A DNA stretch of 64,000 nucleotides from Nematocida parisii ERTm1 (GCF_000250985.1 NW_013524648.1:421441-485440); one strand, 5' to 3'. Positions 36,764 to 47,401 are shown, counted from the stretch's first letter. A program made the numbers and translations. Notes: generated by a model not told the origin, from the letters alone.

Positions 36764-39700
36764 TTATGAATGGTCCTTAATTGGCCTCACTATCATTAGA
36801 CTACTGTATTTACCTATTTCCCTAAATACTCGTAGTCCCTCCAAATATATTTCTATTGTGTCTACCGTTATTACTGTGTGCTTCTCTTTTTCTTGTGCAG
36901 TCACTATCCCGGGTATCTCCTGCACTTCCTCTTTGTTGTACAGGATCACTCGCATGTTTGTAATTAAAACAAACCATCCGATATACTCCATCGTGCATAT
37001 CCCGCCTGTTATGAACCTTTCATCTCGCTTTGTACTGTCGTTTCTGATAAGCACGACATACGCCCTGTAATAAGAATTCCTTTCAACCTCGTACTCCACT
37101 GGTACATTGTCTAAGGGTGGGGCTCTTGGTAGCTGGATTCTAAGAAGGGGTTTATCATTCCCCAGGACGCCTGTTATACTTGTAGATATTCCCTGCATTA
37201 GACCCACGGCACCTGATATTGGCTTAATTATTGCGCCTAGAAGGCCTTTTCCTACACCCTGTACCATGCCACTAATCCCGTTAGACCTTCTTCCTTGCAT
37301 TGGACTGTGCACAACTCCTTTAAACCCGCTTATGACAGATCCCATGAACTTCTCTCCTGCCTTTGAAAGGTGCGTCTTATGGCCTGGTAGTCCCATATCC
37401 AGCTCGTCAATGTAAATGCAGCTGGTCTCCCGGATTGCTTCTGCGAAATTTTCATCCATTGAAATATCCGCTAGCTTCTGAGAAAACTTCCCCATAACAT
37501 TCCCAACAAACCCTGCCACGCCAGTTACTACATTTGTTGCCAGACTCTTCCCTCCTTTAAGCAGCTGCTTCGACAGAAGTGCTGGATTATCCAGTGCTCT
37601 GTACGGTGAGTATATTAAGTCGTGCACACCCACTCCTAGTTTGTCAAATAACTCCCCAGGACTGGCAACCACATCTGCTGATAAGACCAGAGACACAATA
37701 TTCCGAATGAACCCCCTCTTGTACATTCTTCCAATTATATGGTATACCTCGTACGTCCTGGCGTAAATATCAAATAATTCTATACTGGGCAGGGAGACTT
37801 TACTGCTTGTGATGTTACAGAATACAGATGAAAGTGGAACTATCGACCCATGCGGGGCCCGTCTGAATGAACACTTGAACTTGACCGCCTCAATTTTGAA
37901 GTATCCCAGTGCCATGTACACCGACCGTGTTGTTGTATGGTCTACATACGTACACGTACAGTTAAGGGACCGGCATACGCTGCACATGATAAAGTACTTC
38001 GGATTCTCTATTGGCTCTGCAAGTGGGACAAAGTGCTCAATTACCCTTTTCATGTACACCTCTTCTATCTCCAGGACCACGGGAAGAATCACTATGCTCA
38101 TATACCGGATCACATTCTGATTAACAATCCATCCAGATACGCTCAGCACATCTGACGTAATCGGAGTATGCATTGGTATGTGGTAGTACCCCTTTGTCTC
38201 TTGATTGTCCATTTGGAAGCTGTCCATTTTAAAGAGGAACTCCAGCCCATTCGGTGAAAACAGCGAGACCAGCTGGATATTAAACAAGTGCACTGCAGCA
38301 AATTCAATCTCCTCTCTGTCCATTAAACTAACAGAGACCCTTCCCGTTCTGGCTCTAATAAGTGTTCCCTGGGTTGTTGATGCATCTGTGCTTATATCCT
38401 GGGTTTGCTCAGTGACTGTTAAAACCTTAATCTGCCTCTCTGATGTAAGTGTGGCTTTAAACCCGCCTGCAGTCACCACGGAGAAATCAGATATCTTCAG
38501 AGTCTGGCCATCAATCTCCACATTAAATGCTGGCTGTGCTTTAAAACTGTCCCAGTAATAAGGAAGTACCTCATTTGGCTTTAGAATGTACTCAATCGGA
38601 TACCCTTTCTGTGAGAACTGCATCTTCTTCTGTGACATATTCTTTATAAGGTACGGCCAGGTGTCTTCTTTTTCTATCAGGATCACTCGCTGTGAATTAT
38701 TGGTCTGTATCGTAATCGACAGAAGAATTGAATTATTTACACAGAATGCCTCTTCACCCTCATCTGCCTCTGCTGGCTGTTCTAGTACGGTGTTCATAGA
38801 GAAACTGCTTGTACTCTTGTTTAAGTATATGGACGACCTGCTTGTAATAGCAGAGGACAGCATACCCGCAGAATTTATGCCTTTTGATGCAGTGTTCAGT
38901 TTGACAAAGTGCTTCTTCAACCCTTCTAGCGGCAGATAGCTTGCATCAACAGACTTTTCTAGATCCAGGATGTAATCGGTCATGTCTGATGATGCTTCCT
39001 GTGCGGGTGACCCAGACTCAAATTTAAAATCATCTCTGGGTGACCCCAGCCGTATCCAACTACTAAACTTCTTTCTTGGGAAGTGCATGGGCACTCTTTC
39101 TCCCGTCCCACAAGTAAATTCTCTGTCCGTGACTATCGTTAAATCTAATCCCGTCTTGTTCTCAATCACATTCGCATACTCTACAACCACATACTTGATC
39201 TTCTCTTTGGATCCCTCTCCTTGGTATATGTTCATAAGATAGTTCATCTGGTAGGTTGACTTTATGTCCAAGAACACCGTGTTATACTGTATCTTAGAAC
39301 TGAATGCTTTACTCTCACACTTATTGAATACAATTGAGTGCTTGTCTCTTGATGTTATAACAGTCACTTGCTGGTCATACGGGATCGCGCACAGAGTACT
39401 TCCTGATTTTAGATGGAGATCGTCCTGGGTCTTGTTTATTGCGATAAGTACGGGGTATATTGTCACCTGGATTATTCCAATGTCCACTGGGCACCCACTC
39501 ACTAAAACAGTCTTGGCCTCTTTTGCTGCAATAATCCCTTTTGATACGGTAACCTTTGATGATGACTCATACGGGAATAAAAATAAATCGGCATTTGAAT
39601 TAATTTTGAGCCTGATTTTTTTAACTTTTTCTATTTCCTTGTTCCCGGATATTTGCTTGATCTCCCCGGACTGGGCAGTTGCAAGAATCTTCTCTGTTTT

Positions 39701-42538
39701 TGACTTTGCACTTATTTTTATCTCAAACCCAACCGTGGCCAGCGTAAGGTTACGGAGAATAAATTCGTGGTGGAATAAATAGTGAAGTATCGGAAGGTTA
39801 CTCACAACCTCAAATAAGCATGCTACCGTAATATAAGACTCTCCATGCACGATCCTTTGCAGACCAATTACATGAATCTGCTTTGAATAATCCCTTCTCT
39901 CTGGGATATCAAACAGTACACTTGCTGATGATTCCTGGCTGTTCTCAATTGCTGCTGTGAATTCTGTTAGGACTGAAGTGTGTGAACACTCTGAGAATGG
40001 TGGGACTAGTATTTTCTCTTCACCCACCCGTATGAAAATTGGCGTATCTGTTATGTTCTTAAAATTTGTTCCCCCTCGTATAACGGCAGTCTCTTCTTTA
40101 AATGTTCCCATGTATAACTTGTTTGACATCTGCGTGGCTTCTTTATACCCAGGGGTGTGCTGCTTAAACAGAATGTCATTCTTGTCCGTGAGAATGTGCA
40201 TTCTTTGACTCTCTATCACAGTTGATGTCAATGGGCTTATGCTTACGTCATTTACTATAATTGACTGATTTGTCAGGTTTGTCAGGTGTACGGTCTTTTT
40301 TGTTCTCTTCAGTGCTTCTACAATCCTTTTACTGAGTCTAATCCGTATGGTGTCTTTGGCCACTAGTGACAAAAATGCAACTAACAGGGACTCCTCCTTT
40401 TTCTCTTCTGCGAATGGGAGACTGCAGAAGCCAGTATTCTCCTTTTCAACATTAATTTGTGTCTGCATCGAAATATTTATCGGGAATGTCTCGCACATTA
40501 TTTCGTACTCCTGGGTTTCTGGTATGCTAACAAATACTCGGCACATTGCAGAACCATTCATGTCCACTGAGCACTTACTCTCTAATTGAATAATTGCAAG
40601 TGTAAGCTGTACTACTTCTGTTTTTATTGGTGGTTGCTGTACGCTCATGGAAATTAGTCCGCACTCTATTCTTATTGTACTGTTAGCTGGGATGGGATAT
40701 TTCTGAATTCTTGCCTGGTTTAGCCTGTTGTACACATTAAGCATTCCTTCTATGTCACTTTTTTCTATAACCTTGCTTTCTATTGGATCAATGCTTATGT
40801 GCATTTCTGGCATCTCATGCGCACACAGCCGGACTTTTATGTTGAGTGGGTCTTTAAGTATCTGCTTCTCATTTAAAGAGACTGCAAGTGCTAGCTGCAT
40901 GTACGAATTGATCATGGCAAATTTGCTTATCGTTATAAGTGCTTGATCTGTTCGTAGTATAAGATGGGATACTTTGCACTTTATATCGATCATAGTGGGG
41001 ACAGTTGGTACTCCATTATTGAAATTTACCTTAGTAAACAGTCCAAACATGTCCAAGAACAACCCGATTGTATCTGCTATTTCTGCCTTCTCTATCACTA
41101 TACTAGCCGACTTAATCAGCCGACTTATTTTTGCAAAATTAACCGTTACTTCTGGTGCACTGCATATAAGCAGCCCATCACTCCACCCCTTAATATTTGT
41201 AATTGTAATGACCCCATGGTACAATTGGTCTTTTATCACATGTGCATGCAACTGTGCAACTGTTTTACAGAGAACATAAGTGTCCTTTAGTACAGTTATA
41301 CCGGTACTCACATCCACATTAACCACTAAATCTCTATTATCTGATTCTTCTTCCTCCATCTCTGGATCAATCAAGTCGTTCAGTCCCGGGATAGTTGGTA
41401 CACCATAAATTGGACTGTCCATTATAATAGTATACCCATCAAGTATAAAGAATATTCTGTTCACAAGTAGTACGTATAAATCAACATCAAGTGATCCTTC
41501 ACACGTAAATGATCCAATAACACGCTTTTCATCTGGATTATAAACTAACTTATGCCCTACTGCTTTAAGTAGTCCATTTTTATAGTGAACATCCGCTGAG
41601 AGTGCCTTAACTTGGATTATTTCTGCTATACTAATCGATATGTCTGATGAATATACAGTTGCCACTGTCCCTGCATTATTTATCTGTACTGTTGTATTTC
41701 TGAGTGTAATTACCATATGTGCCCCTTTATACTCCTGTTTAGGAATTACTCCTTCTGATATATGCTCAACAGATAAATTAGCATCCACTGATAAAATATG
41801 CTCTGGTGTGCTTAACCCCTCTGCATTCTCTTCTATCATCGGTATATTCACTTTATGCCCATTTCCCTCTGCTTTTTTGTCTATACCCACTGCCATATAA
41901 ACAGTTCTTATATCCATCATAATTGAATTAAGAATATCATCGCACGGTACAAGTACTTCTGTATTAGTGAATATTATTTCAATTACTTCATGCATAAGTA
42001 TCTGGACAGGCCGTACACTCAATATTGAACTCTCTCCGTATACTAACTCTAACCTATCAACTAAAATATTATCAGTGCACAGCACCGTATCATGTGCGGA
42101 TACAATACATGGCGTATCTTTATGTACTCCCGTTAGCTTACACTCAGAAATAAGTAAGATTGGATTTTTGTTCATATCCTGTATATTCTGTGCCTTCTCT
42201 CTCTCTGGTAGCACGAATAAGTCCTTGTTCATTGAAATGTACTTGTTAATGTCCCTCACTGCAAGAATTAGAAGTATCACTGCAGATGTGACTGATTCTG
42301 GTACATCCACATTCACTAAATCTAGTTTTAACTCTTTCTTGTACATACCCGTAACACTAATACTGCTTTTCATATACGGTATAGCAGTATTAACCAGTGA
42401 ATTTGCCACAGTAATACTTGAATTACTATAAAATACAACGCCCTCCTCTATTGATACAGATGTTTTTGTACCTATTGCTTCTATTACACTATTCCCTATG
42501 CTTGTCTTTATGTTTATCCTGTCTATCACTATCAACAT
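36764..42538 (-). CDS. VPS13: VPS13, main part (split gene, second ORF)
   Basis: VPS13 is a bridge-like lipid transfer protein at membrane contact sites. This 1924-aa ORF holds most of it: extended beta-rich rod sequence, an adaptor-binding (VAB) type region around VVVEYANVIENKTGLDLTIV, and the C-terminal helical segment. The last contains LFDKLGVGVHDLIYSPYRA, NVVTGVAGFVGNVMGKFS, then ISGMVQGVGKGLLGAIIKPI, the VPS13 glycine-rich amphipathic helices. A PH-like end follows. The N-terminal chorein part lies in the preceding ORF (42541-43722). The two frames meet at 42539-42540 and overlap openly across an A-run, so they are probably one gene of about 2320 residues. The ATG at 42538 may be an internal methionine rather than a start. 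Confidence 0.85.
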   Translation of the reverse strand: MLIVIDRINIKTSIGNSVIEAIGTKTSVSIEEGVVFYSNSSITVANSLVNTAIPYMKSSISVTGMYKKELKLDLVNVDVPESVTSAVILLILAVRDINKYISMNKDLFVLPEREKAQNIQDMNKNPILLISECKLTGVHKDTPCIVSAHDTVLCTDNILVDRLELVYGESSILSVRPVQILMHEVIEIIFTNTEVLVPCDDILNSIMMDIRTVYMAVGIDKKAEGNGHKVNIPMIEENAEGLSTPEHILSVDANLSVEHISEGVIPKQEYKGAHMVITLRNTTVQINNAGTVATVYSSDISISIAEIIQVKALSADVHYKNGLLKAVGHKLVYNPDEKRVIGSFTCEGSLDVDLYVLLVNRIFFILDGYTIIMDSPIYGVPTIPGLNDLIDPEMEEEESDNRDLVVNVDVSTGITVLKDTYVLCKTVAQLHAHVIKDQLYHGVITITNIKGWSDGLLICSAPEVTVNFAKISRLIKSASIVIEKAEIADTIGLFLDMFGLFTKVNFNNGVPTVPTMIDIKCKVSHLILRTDQALITISKFAMINSYMQLALAVSLNEKQILKDPLNIKVRLCAHEMPEMHISIDPIESKVIEKSDIEGMLNVYNRLNQARIQKYPIPANSTIRIECGLISMSVQQPPIKTEVVQLTLAIIQLESKCSVDMNGSAMCRVFVSIPETQEYEIMCETFPINISMQTQINVEKENTGFCSLPFAEEKKEESLLVAFLSLVAKDTIRIRLSKRIVEALKRTKKTVHLTNLTNQSIIVNDVSISPLTSTVIESQRMHILTDKNDILFKQHTPGYKEATQMSNKLYMGTFKEETAVIRGGTNFKNITDTPIFIRVGEEKILVPPFSECSHTSVLTEFTAAIENSQESSASVLFDIPERRDYSKQIHVIGLQRIVHGESYITVACLFEVVSNLPILHYLFHHEFILRNLTLATVGFEIKISAKSKTEKILATAQSGEIKQISGNKEIEKVKKIRLKINSNADLFLFPYESSSKVTVSKGIIAAKEAKTVLVSGCPVDIGIIQVTIYPVLIAINKTQDDLHLKSGSTLCAIPYDQQVTVITSRDKHSIVFNKCESKAFSSKIQYNTVFLDIKSTYQMNYLMNIYQGEGSKEKIKYVVVEYANVIENKTGLDLTIVTDREFTCGTGERVPMHFPRKKFSSWIRLGSPRDDFKFESGSPAQEASSDMTDYILDLEKSVDASYLPLEGLKKHFVKLNTASKGINSAGMLSSAITSRSSIYLNKSTSSFSMNTVLEQPAEADEGEEAFCVNNSILLSITIQTNNSQRVILIEKEDTWPYLIKNMSQKKMQFSQKGYPIEYILKPNEVLPYYWDSFKAQPAFNVEIDGQTLKISDFSVVTAGGFKATLTSERQIKVLTVTEQTQDISTDASTTQGTLIRARTGRVSVSLMDREEIEFAAVHLFNIQLVSLFSPNGLEFLFKMDSFQMDNQETKGYYHIPMHTPITSDVLSVSGWIVNQNVIRYMSIVILPVVLEIEEVYMKRVIEHFVPLAEPIENPKYFIMCSVCRSLNCTCTYVDHTTTRSVYMALGYFKIEAVKFKCSFRRAPHGSIVPLSSVFCNITSSKVSLPSIELFDIYARTYEVYHIIGRMYKRGFIRNIVSLVLSADVVASPGELFDKLGVGVHDLIYSPYRALDNPALLSKQLLKGGKSLATNVVTGVAGFVGNVMGKFSQKLADISMDENFAEAIRETSCIYIDELDMGLPGHKTHLSKAGEKFMGSVISGFKGVVHSPMQGRRSNGISGMVQGVGKGLLGAIIKPISGAVGLMQGISTSITGVLGNDKPLLRIQLPRAPPLDNVPVEYEVERNSYYRAYVVLIRNDSTKRDERFITGGICTMEYIGWFVLITNMRVILYNKEEVQEIPGIVTAQEKEKHTVITVDTIEIYLEGLRVFREIGKYSSLMIVRPIKDHS

Positions 42539-42540
42539 AC

Positions 42541-43722
42541 TTAATTCTGATTTTTCTTCTTTTTTTCTTCTTCCTTCCCATATAAATTGAATAATTTCTT
42601 GTACAAGTTAAACAGTCCCATTATTATACGCTCGTGAATATTTAAATTTATACTTTTAATATAAATCCGAACCTTCCTGCCAAACACTCCAAAATCACTT
42701 GAATCATTCAACAGGATATTCACTCTCTTACAAGTAATAATTTCAGTGGTACTCTCCCTAATTAAAAATGTTCCAAATACTCTAATTACTCCTTTCTCAT
42801 ACACTCCAATTTTTAAATTCTTGCATGATAATACGCACTGGTCAATCTCCTTTATATCACACACCCTTAAATCCGTGGATATGTCTATTTTTACAACAGG
42901 ACTCTTTTCAATATATTTTTCTGTTTTTTTTGTAGTGCCCACTCTCGAATTATTTTCATATTTTATATTTTCCTTGTCCTCTCCCATTGCATACTTAATA
43001 ATACTCACTAATTGGACTAAATCACTTACACTTACTTCCCTACTGTAAATATTTATAGTTGATGAACTAACCTGTATAGATAGAATGTCATCTTTTGTGG
43101 TTACTTCTATGGTTATACTGGCTGTCTTTATGCCTGATATGGAAATATTCTCTTTTTCTAGTTTTACCTTATACTTCTCATTTTCTTTGATTAAGTCCAT
43201 CTGCTTTATTTCTACGCTTAATAGAGTCTCTAAACGTACTGATACTTTTACTTTTTCTAGTTTTACTTTCATTCTGGCTGTAACCCTTTCTGCTATACTC
43301 CCCAGTACACTATTAAGCACTCTCATAATTATGCCTTTATTCTCTGGCGTGCTTGTTTTCCTGCATGCATAGCACCGATCAGATATTTTGCATATACACT
43401 CCACTCCGCCCACTGCAATTTCCACCCCAGAAATCTTTACGTCTGTGAATAAATCTGTGTTGTACCAATTGCTCATGAATATTATTCGGTCTATCCTGGC
43501 TTCAGCCACTTTTACTCCAATAATAGAACTAACATACCCTCTGTTTAGCCCTAATCCCTCTATAATAACAATGCCCCGTATTATATCGAACGTAATTTGG
43601 TCAGTAGTGAGCCTCCTGGTTATCTTGCCTTCTAGCCAATTGTTCACTCGATTTGTTATAATCCTCTTAATTGTTATTTCTGTGAGTCTCCTATACAGAT
43701 GCGGAAGGTCAAATCTAAACAT
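42541..43722 (-). CDS. VPS13: VPS13, N-terminal chorein part (split gene, first ORF)
   Basis: The 393-aa ORF starts with an ATG and carries the chorein-type N terminus: a first amphipathic helix, then ITFDIIRGIVIIEGLGLNRG and repeated beta-strand units. It ends in KEEEKKKKNQN at a stop two bases before the ATG of the next ORF. At 42559-42565 (minus strand) the heptamer A AAA AAG stands in the reading frame in the exact X XXY YYZ phase of -1 frameshift sites. A -1 shift there enters the downstream frame, which is open across this point. An unread A in the A7 run (T7 at 42560-42566) would have the same effect. Confidence 0.8.
   Translation of the reverse strand: MFRFDLPHLYRRLTEITIKRIITNRVNNWLEGKITRRLTTDQITFDIIRGIVIIEGLGLNRGYVSSIIGVKVAEARIDRIIFMSNWYNTDLFTDVKISGVEIAVGGVECICKISDRCYACRKTSTPENKGIIMRVLNSVLGSIAERVTARMKVKLEKVKVSVRLETLLSVEIKQMDLIKENEKYKVKLEKENISISGIKTASITIEVTTKDDILSIQVSSSTINIYSREVSVSDLVQLVSIIKYAMGEDKENIKYENNSRVGTTKKTEKYIEKSPVVKIDISTDLRVCDIKEIDQCVLSCKNLKIGVYEKGVIRVFGTFLIRESTTEIITCKRVNILLNDSSDFGVFGRKVRIYIKSINLNIHERIIMGLFNLYKKLFNLYGKEEEKKKKNQN
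42559..42565 (-). other. In-frame A AAA AAG heptamer at the VPS13 frame break
   Basis: The codons read GAA AAA AAG. This is the classic slippery pattern in the zero frame, 16 bases before the stop. Whether it acts as a frameshift site or marks a sequencing indel cannot be told from the sequence. Confidence 0.5.
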
Positions 43723-43742
43723 AAAAAAAATTATTGAAGAGT

Positions 43743-44267
43743 TTATTTATCCTCATAAAATGCTGATATTGTTTCCTTTACTTTTGATTGGTCTCTCCAT
43801 GTAATATAGTCTTCCATTGCCCTGGTTATAATTAAGGATGGATCTGTTATTGTGTCTATACCTAATTTTACATGTCCATCCTTTATGAAAGTAACTGCTG
43901 TTTTTATGTCCTGTACCATATCTATGCGTGGTAATAAGGTAGAAAGTCTTCTTTTACAGAATGAGCCCACACTTACTTTAGCACACTCTAAAAGGGTTTT
44001 TGTGTTTATTATACCCAATGTGTATAATTTATTCGTTAACTCCCTGGTTATTATTTGTTTGGTTGGTTCATTATCATTTAACTTTGCCAGTGCGAGTGCT
44101 AGTCTTCTTATTTTTCCTACAATAATATTATATTTTACGTACGTCTCTCTGTCCTCTATGAAATATTTACTTGTGGTCATTTGTTCTTTCTGTGTGGATG
44201 TTCCCTTCCACTCCAGCAAATCCACTTTCTTTAGAAGTTTCTGCTCGTGAAATTTCAGCTGCCGCAT
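43743..44267 (-). CDS. IMP3: U3 snoRNP protein IMP3
   Basis: IMP3 is an S4-domain protein of the small-subunit processome that helps U3 snoRNA pair with pre-rRNA. The 174-aa product matches IMP3 along its whole length: RQLKFHEQKLLKKVDLLEW at the N terminus, KLYTLGIINTKTLLEC, then the S4 part SFCKRRLSTLLPRIDMVQ and FIKDGHVKLGIDTITDP, ending RAMEDYITWRDQSKVKE. The ATG at 44267 aligns with the family start; the upstream in-frame codon is TTG. VPS13 begins 20 bp beyond its stop on the same strand. Confidence 0.95.
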   Translation of the reverse strand: MRQLKFHEQKLLKKVDLLEWKGTSTQKEQMTTSKYFIEDRETYVKYNIIVGKIRRLALALAKLNDNEPTKQIITRELTNKLYTLGIINTKTLLECAKVSVGSFCKRRLSTLLPRIDMVQDIKTAVTFIKDGHVKLGIDTITDPSLIITRAMEDYITWRDQSKVKETISAFYEDK

Positions 44268-44717
44268 ATTCTTTTGCAAAAATTTCTGTGTTAAGTATTT
44301 TCAACGACTCTTCAAATTGAAAATTACTCTAAAAATATTCGGAGAATGAATAAAGTATACTTATTGGTCTATACATATAATAAACTGTACTGGTTGAATT
44401 TCTAGTGGTTTTAATGTGGTTTTAATTGGTTTTATAATTAAAACATTAATAATTATTGGTTTTTTACTGTAATTTTAAATATATTGCGTATATTCAGTGT
44501 ATTACGTATATATTACGCATATTATATGGTATTTATGCTTATTTATGTGTATTTTTATTACTTATACTTGAATTATTTTAAAATAAGAAAAATAAAAGTG
44601 TATCCAAATTCCTTTGACAGTTTTTTATTGTACTGGAAATGTTTCAGAAATACAATAATTCCATAAAAATAAAATAGGATAAGCAGTAAAATATACTAAA
44701 TTTACCAGATTATACAT

Positions 44718-44736
44718 ATCGGGTTATGTCGGGTTA
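44718..44736 (-). promoter_or_regulatory. TAACCCGAT motif dimer, 10-bp period
   Basis: ATCGGGTTATGTCGGGTTA on the + strand, with an exact 10-bp period. It lies about 450 bp upstream of the IMP3 start and on the 3' side of the secreted-family gene. Confidence 0.55.
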
Positions 44737-44879
44737 TGTATAATTATTAAATATAATATTCATTTACGTTTAATTTGGCTTATTATGGTTATATTAATGA
44801 ATATTATACGTACTAGTAATTGTTTTCTTAGAATAAGTATCTTAAACTTGGTCATTTATTTAAGTTTTAACCTTTATAC

Positions 44880-45030
44880 CTTAATTAACCCTTTAAGGAG
44901 TATAAATATCTTCAGGTATTCTATTAACCCTTTATATTCTATTATAATCTAATCTAGTTCATGTATGCAATATATGTATATTGCATAACTCATAATAATC
45001 CTATTACGCTAGGCTTATCATACAATATAA
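44880..45030 (+). repeat. Diverged intergenic repeat, copy 2
   Basis: It resembles 5990-6135, with shared segments around AACCCTTTAAGGAGTATAA, GTTCATGTATGCAATATATG and TACGCTAGGCTTATCATA. Both copies lie next to the 3' side of a secreted-family gene, in opposite orientation relative to that gene. Confidence 0.55.
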
Positions 45031-45181
45031 GTACTATTATACGACTAATTACTTATTACCACTGACTTATAATATTATGGACGTATTCTGATTTTTATTG
45101 TATTATAGCTTATACCACAGTAATAATTAATTTTAATTAGGTGGAATATGACTTGTATACGCTTTATAATGGAGATATGGG

Positions 45182-47401
45182 TTACTCAATGGATTTATTA
45201 TGGGCACCATCACATTTACTTATATCAAATAATTCCTGTCTACTTGTGACATAACAACTACTGCACACATTTAATATAAATTTAGTAATGCATTCCTTAC
45301 CTGGAGTCTTCCATATACTGGCATCTGTACTGTACGCTTTCAGTAGTTCTTGTTTATACGGTATATCCCGTATATCCCCCATAAGGAATAATCTATTTAT
45401 GTTTATAAGGTGTAATTCCATAGAAATGGGTTTGCACATACTAATTTGTTCTTTAACCCAATTACTGTCATAGTTCTGTCTACATGCACTATTTAAATAA
45501 TGCAATAGAATTGATTTTATAAAGGACTCAGGCAGGTTATCAATGGCTGCTTGTATATTATTATAATTCTGGTTATTGCTTAATTCTGAATTATCCTGTG
45601 GTGTATTTGGTACTGTATCAATTATAATACCACTGGGCTTAATCGCCATATAAAATGAGTCAGTGGACACTTCTCCAAAATAATCTATGCACAGTTTACT
45701 TATGAATATGTCTTTGTTTGTCTTGGATGTATCACTAATGTACATGTCTGCTGTATCCTCCACATATACATTTATATCTGTATCCATGGAAATCAAAGAG
45801 AATACGTTATTTATAAGTTTAATCACTTGATTTCTCATCTTTTTAGTCAGGTTTCTACTAGACTTACTCTGCAGTAGTTGTACTTCATTAAATTTATTCG
45901 TTATTTCCTGGTCATTCACTCCTGATATGTGCATAATAACACTTAGCATGTTCAATAACCCAGATGAGAGTTGTTGCTTGTCAGTTCTCATGTACATTAT
46001 ATTAGTATCAATTAAATCAGAAACTACTTTATTCCAGTCATTATGGATGTCTCTGGTGGTTACTTCAAACATATTCCTGTACCTAGTGAAGAACCACTTG
46101 AGCTTTTTTGATGGATTTGGTATTTTATCTGTTTTGTGCATGTCTGTATGAATATCGTACGTAAATCGACAGAATAATGCAAGAAGTGCTGTTTCCGTGT
46201 AATTTATAAATTCCCTCGGATTTTCAGTTATATTCTCTGATTCCTGTGATAAATCCATTGCTTGCCAGTCATCTACTGTATTATTATCAGAAGTATCCGG
46301 GAATATCCGTATAGGCGTATACTTCAATGGGAATGTAATCGGCCTTAACCCCTTCATATTAAATATACTCCGTATTTCATCTGCAATACTTATAAGGCCT
46401 GCTTTATTATCACTAGAATCATCCACCTGTATAAAGTACTTATTGTATAAGTCCCTGGCTAAGTGTTTATTATTACACTCCTCACGGCTTTCCATATAAT
46501 ACACCAGAATATTCTTTATGGTTTTCATGATTATATAGTACTCCTTGGCATTCTTAGTATACTCACTTACGTACATCTTTATAAGGAATTGTGGACTGTT
46601 TAAAAAATATCCATTTTTAAAGTCTTCATACGTACTTGGCTCTGTGTACGCATTCTTACTAATAATATTATTATTCCTATTTCTTATGAAGAAATTAATT
46701 ATTTCGTATGCTTCTGTATAATATATTGTGCCATTATCACTGTTATTTATATGGTCATCCATTCTCATATTAATGGCAATCCCATTTTTATAACCTATTT
46801 TCTCAATAACCAGAACTTGATTAAATTCATCCCCTGTGAATGAAATGGGGATGTCCATTCCTTCTGATAATAATTGTAATATTGCCAGTATATAAGATGC
46901 CTTCCTTCTAACCCTACTATTAACAAGAAACCCATAAAAAGAGTCTTTTTTATACGTACGTATGCCGAAGTATCCATTTAAAGATGGGAACATTCTACAG
47001 AATGTTTGGTAGTGGTCATCTAAGTACTGGACTGTTGGACTTTTACTATTCTGTGTGATTAATACAGTATCTTCTAGACAGTTCCTTATGTACGTATAAA
47101 TTGGATTTTTACTGTGGGTTTTATCTATTTCTATGCCGAAGTTCATGGACACCTTTGATGAGTAATTTCTCATGTTAGATGCAGCACCAATATCTCTAAG
47201 GATGTACATTCCCAGGGGGTGACCTGTTCCTTGTTCATTTATTATTACTTTTTGACCTTCTTTAGTGTTGATTGTCATTGTTTGTAATTCTTTCATTTCT
47301 TCCATACTTAGTCTACTGTATATTCTGTTTATAAGCAGTATCTGTACTATTATGTATACCTTTATTAGTAATACTCTATTTATACTACTAGCACTATTCA
47401 T
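45182..47401 (-). CDS. Divergent member of the large secreted family
   Basis: The 739-aa product starts with a signal peptide (hydrophobic VLLIKVYIIVQILLI). It is clearly related to the three genes at the start of the window: YHQTFCRMFPSLNGYFGIRT parallels the YHQTL/FPS block, LLSEGMDIPISFTG parallels LLAEGVDVPLKIEG, TEPSTYEDFKNGYFL parallels AEPRTHEDFKTGKFL, and a DWNKVVSDL-type block is present. It is about 200 residues shorter, lacking the C-terminal part, and much more diverged. It stands alone among housekeeping genes. Likely secreted, function unknown. Confidence 0.82.
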   Translation of the reverse strand: MNSASSINRVLLIKVYIIVQILLINRIYSRLSMEEMKELQTMTINTKEGQKVIINEQGTGHPLGMYILRDIGAASNMRNYSSKVSMNFGIEIDKTHSKNPIYTYIRNCLEDTVLITQNSKSPTVQYLDDHYQTFCRMFPSLNGYFGIRTYKKDSFYGFLVNSRVRRKASYILAILQLLSEGMDIPISFTGDEFNQVLVIEKIGYKNGIAINMRMDDHINNSDNGTIYYTEAYEIINFFIRNRNNNIISKNAYTEPSTYEDFKNGYFLNSPQFLIKMYVSEYTKNAKEYYIIMKTIKNILVYYMESREECNNKHLARDLYNKYFIQVDDSSDNKAGLISIADEIRSIFNMKGLRPITFPLKYTPIRIFPDTSDNNTVDDWQAMDLSQESENITENPREFINYTETALLALFCRFTYDIHTDMHKTDKIPNPSKKLKWFFTRYRNMFEVTTRDIHNDWNKVVSDLIDTNIMYMRTDKQQLSSGLLNMLSVIMHISGVNDQEITNKFNEVQLLQSKSSRNLTKKMRNQVIKLINNVFSLISMDTDINVYVEDTADMYISDTSKTNKDIFISKLCIDYFGEVSTDSFYMAIKPSGIIIDTVPNTPQDNSELSNNQNYNNIQAAIDNLPESFIKSILLHYLNSACRQNYDSNWVKEQISMCKPISMELHLININRLFLMGDIRDIPYKQELLKAYSTDASIWKTPGKECITKFILNVCSSCYVTSRQELFDISKCDGAHNKSIE

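Larger units (their letters stand above)
44268..45181. other. AT-rich intergenic region
   Basis: About 910 bp. It holds a motif dimer at 44718-44736 and the diverged repeat at 44880-45030. A 60-codon frame at 44484-44666 has spacer-like composition and is not taken as a gene. Confidence 0.5.
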
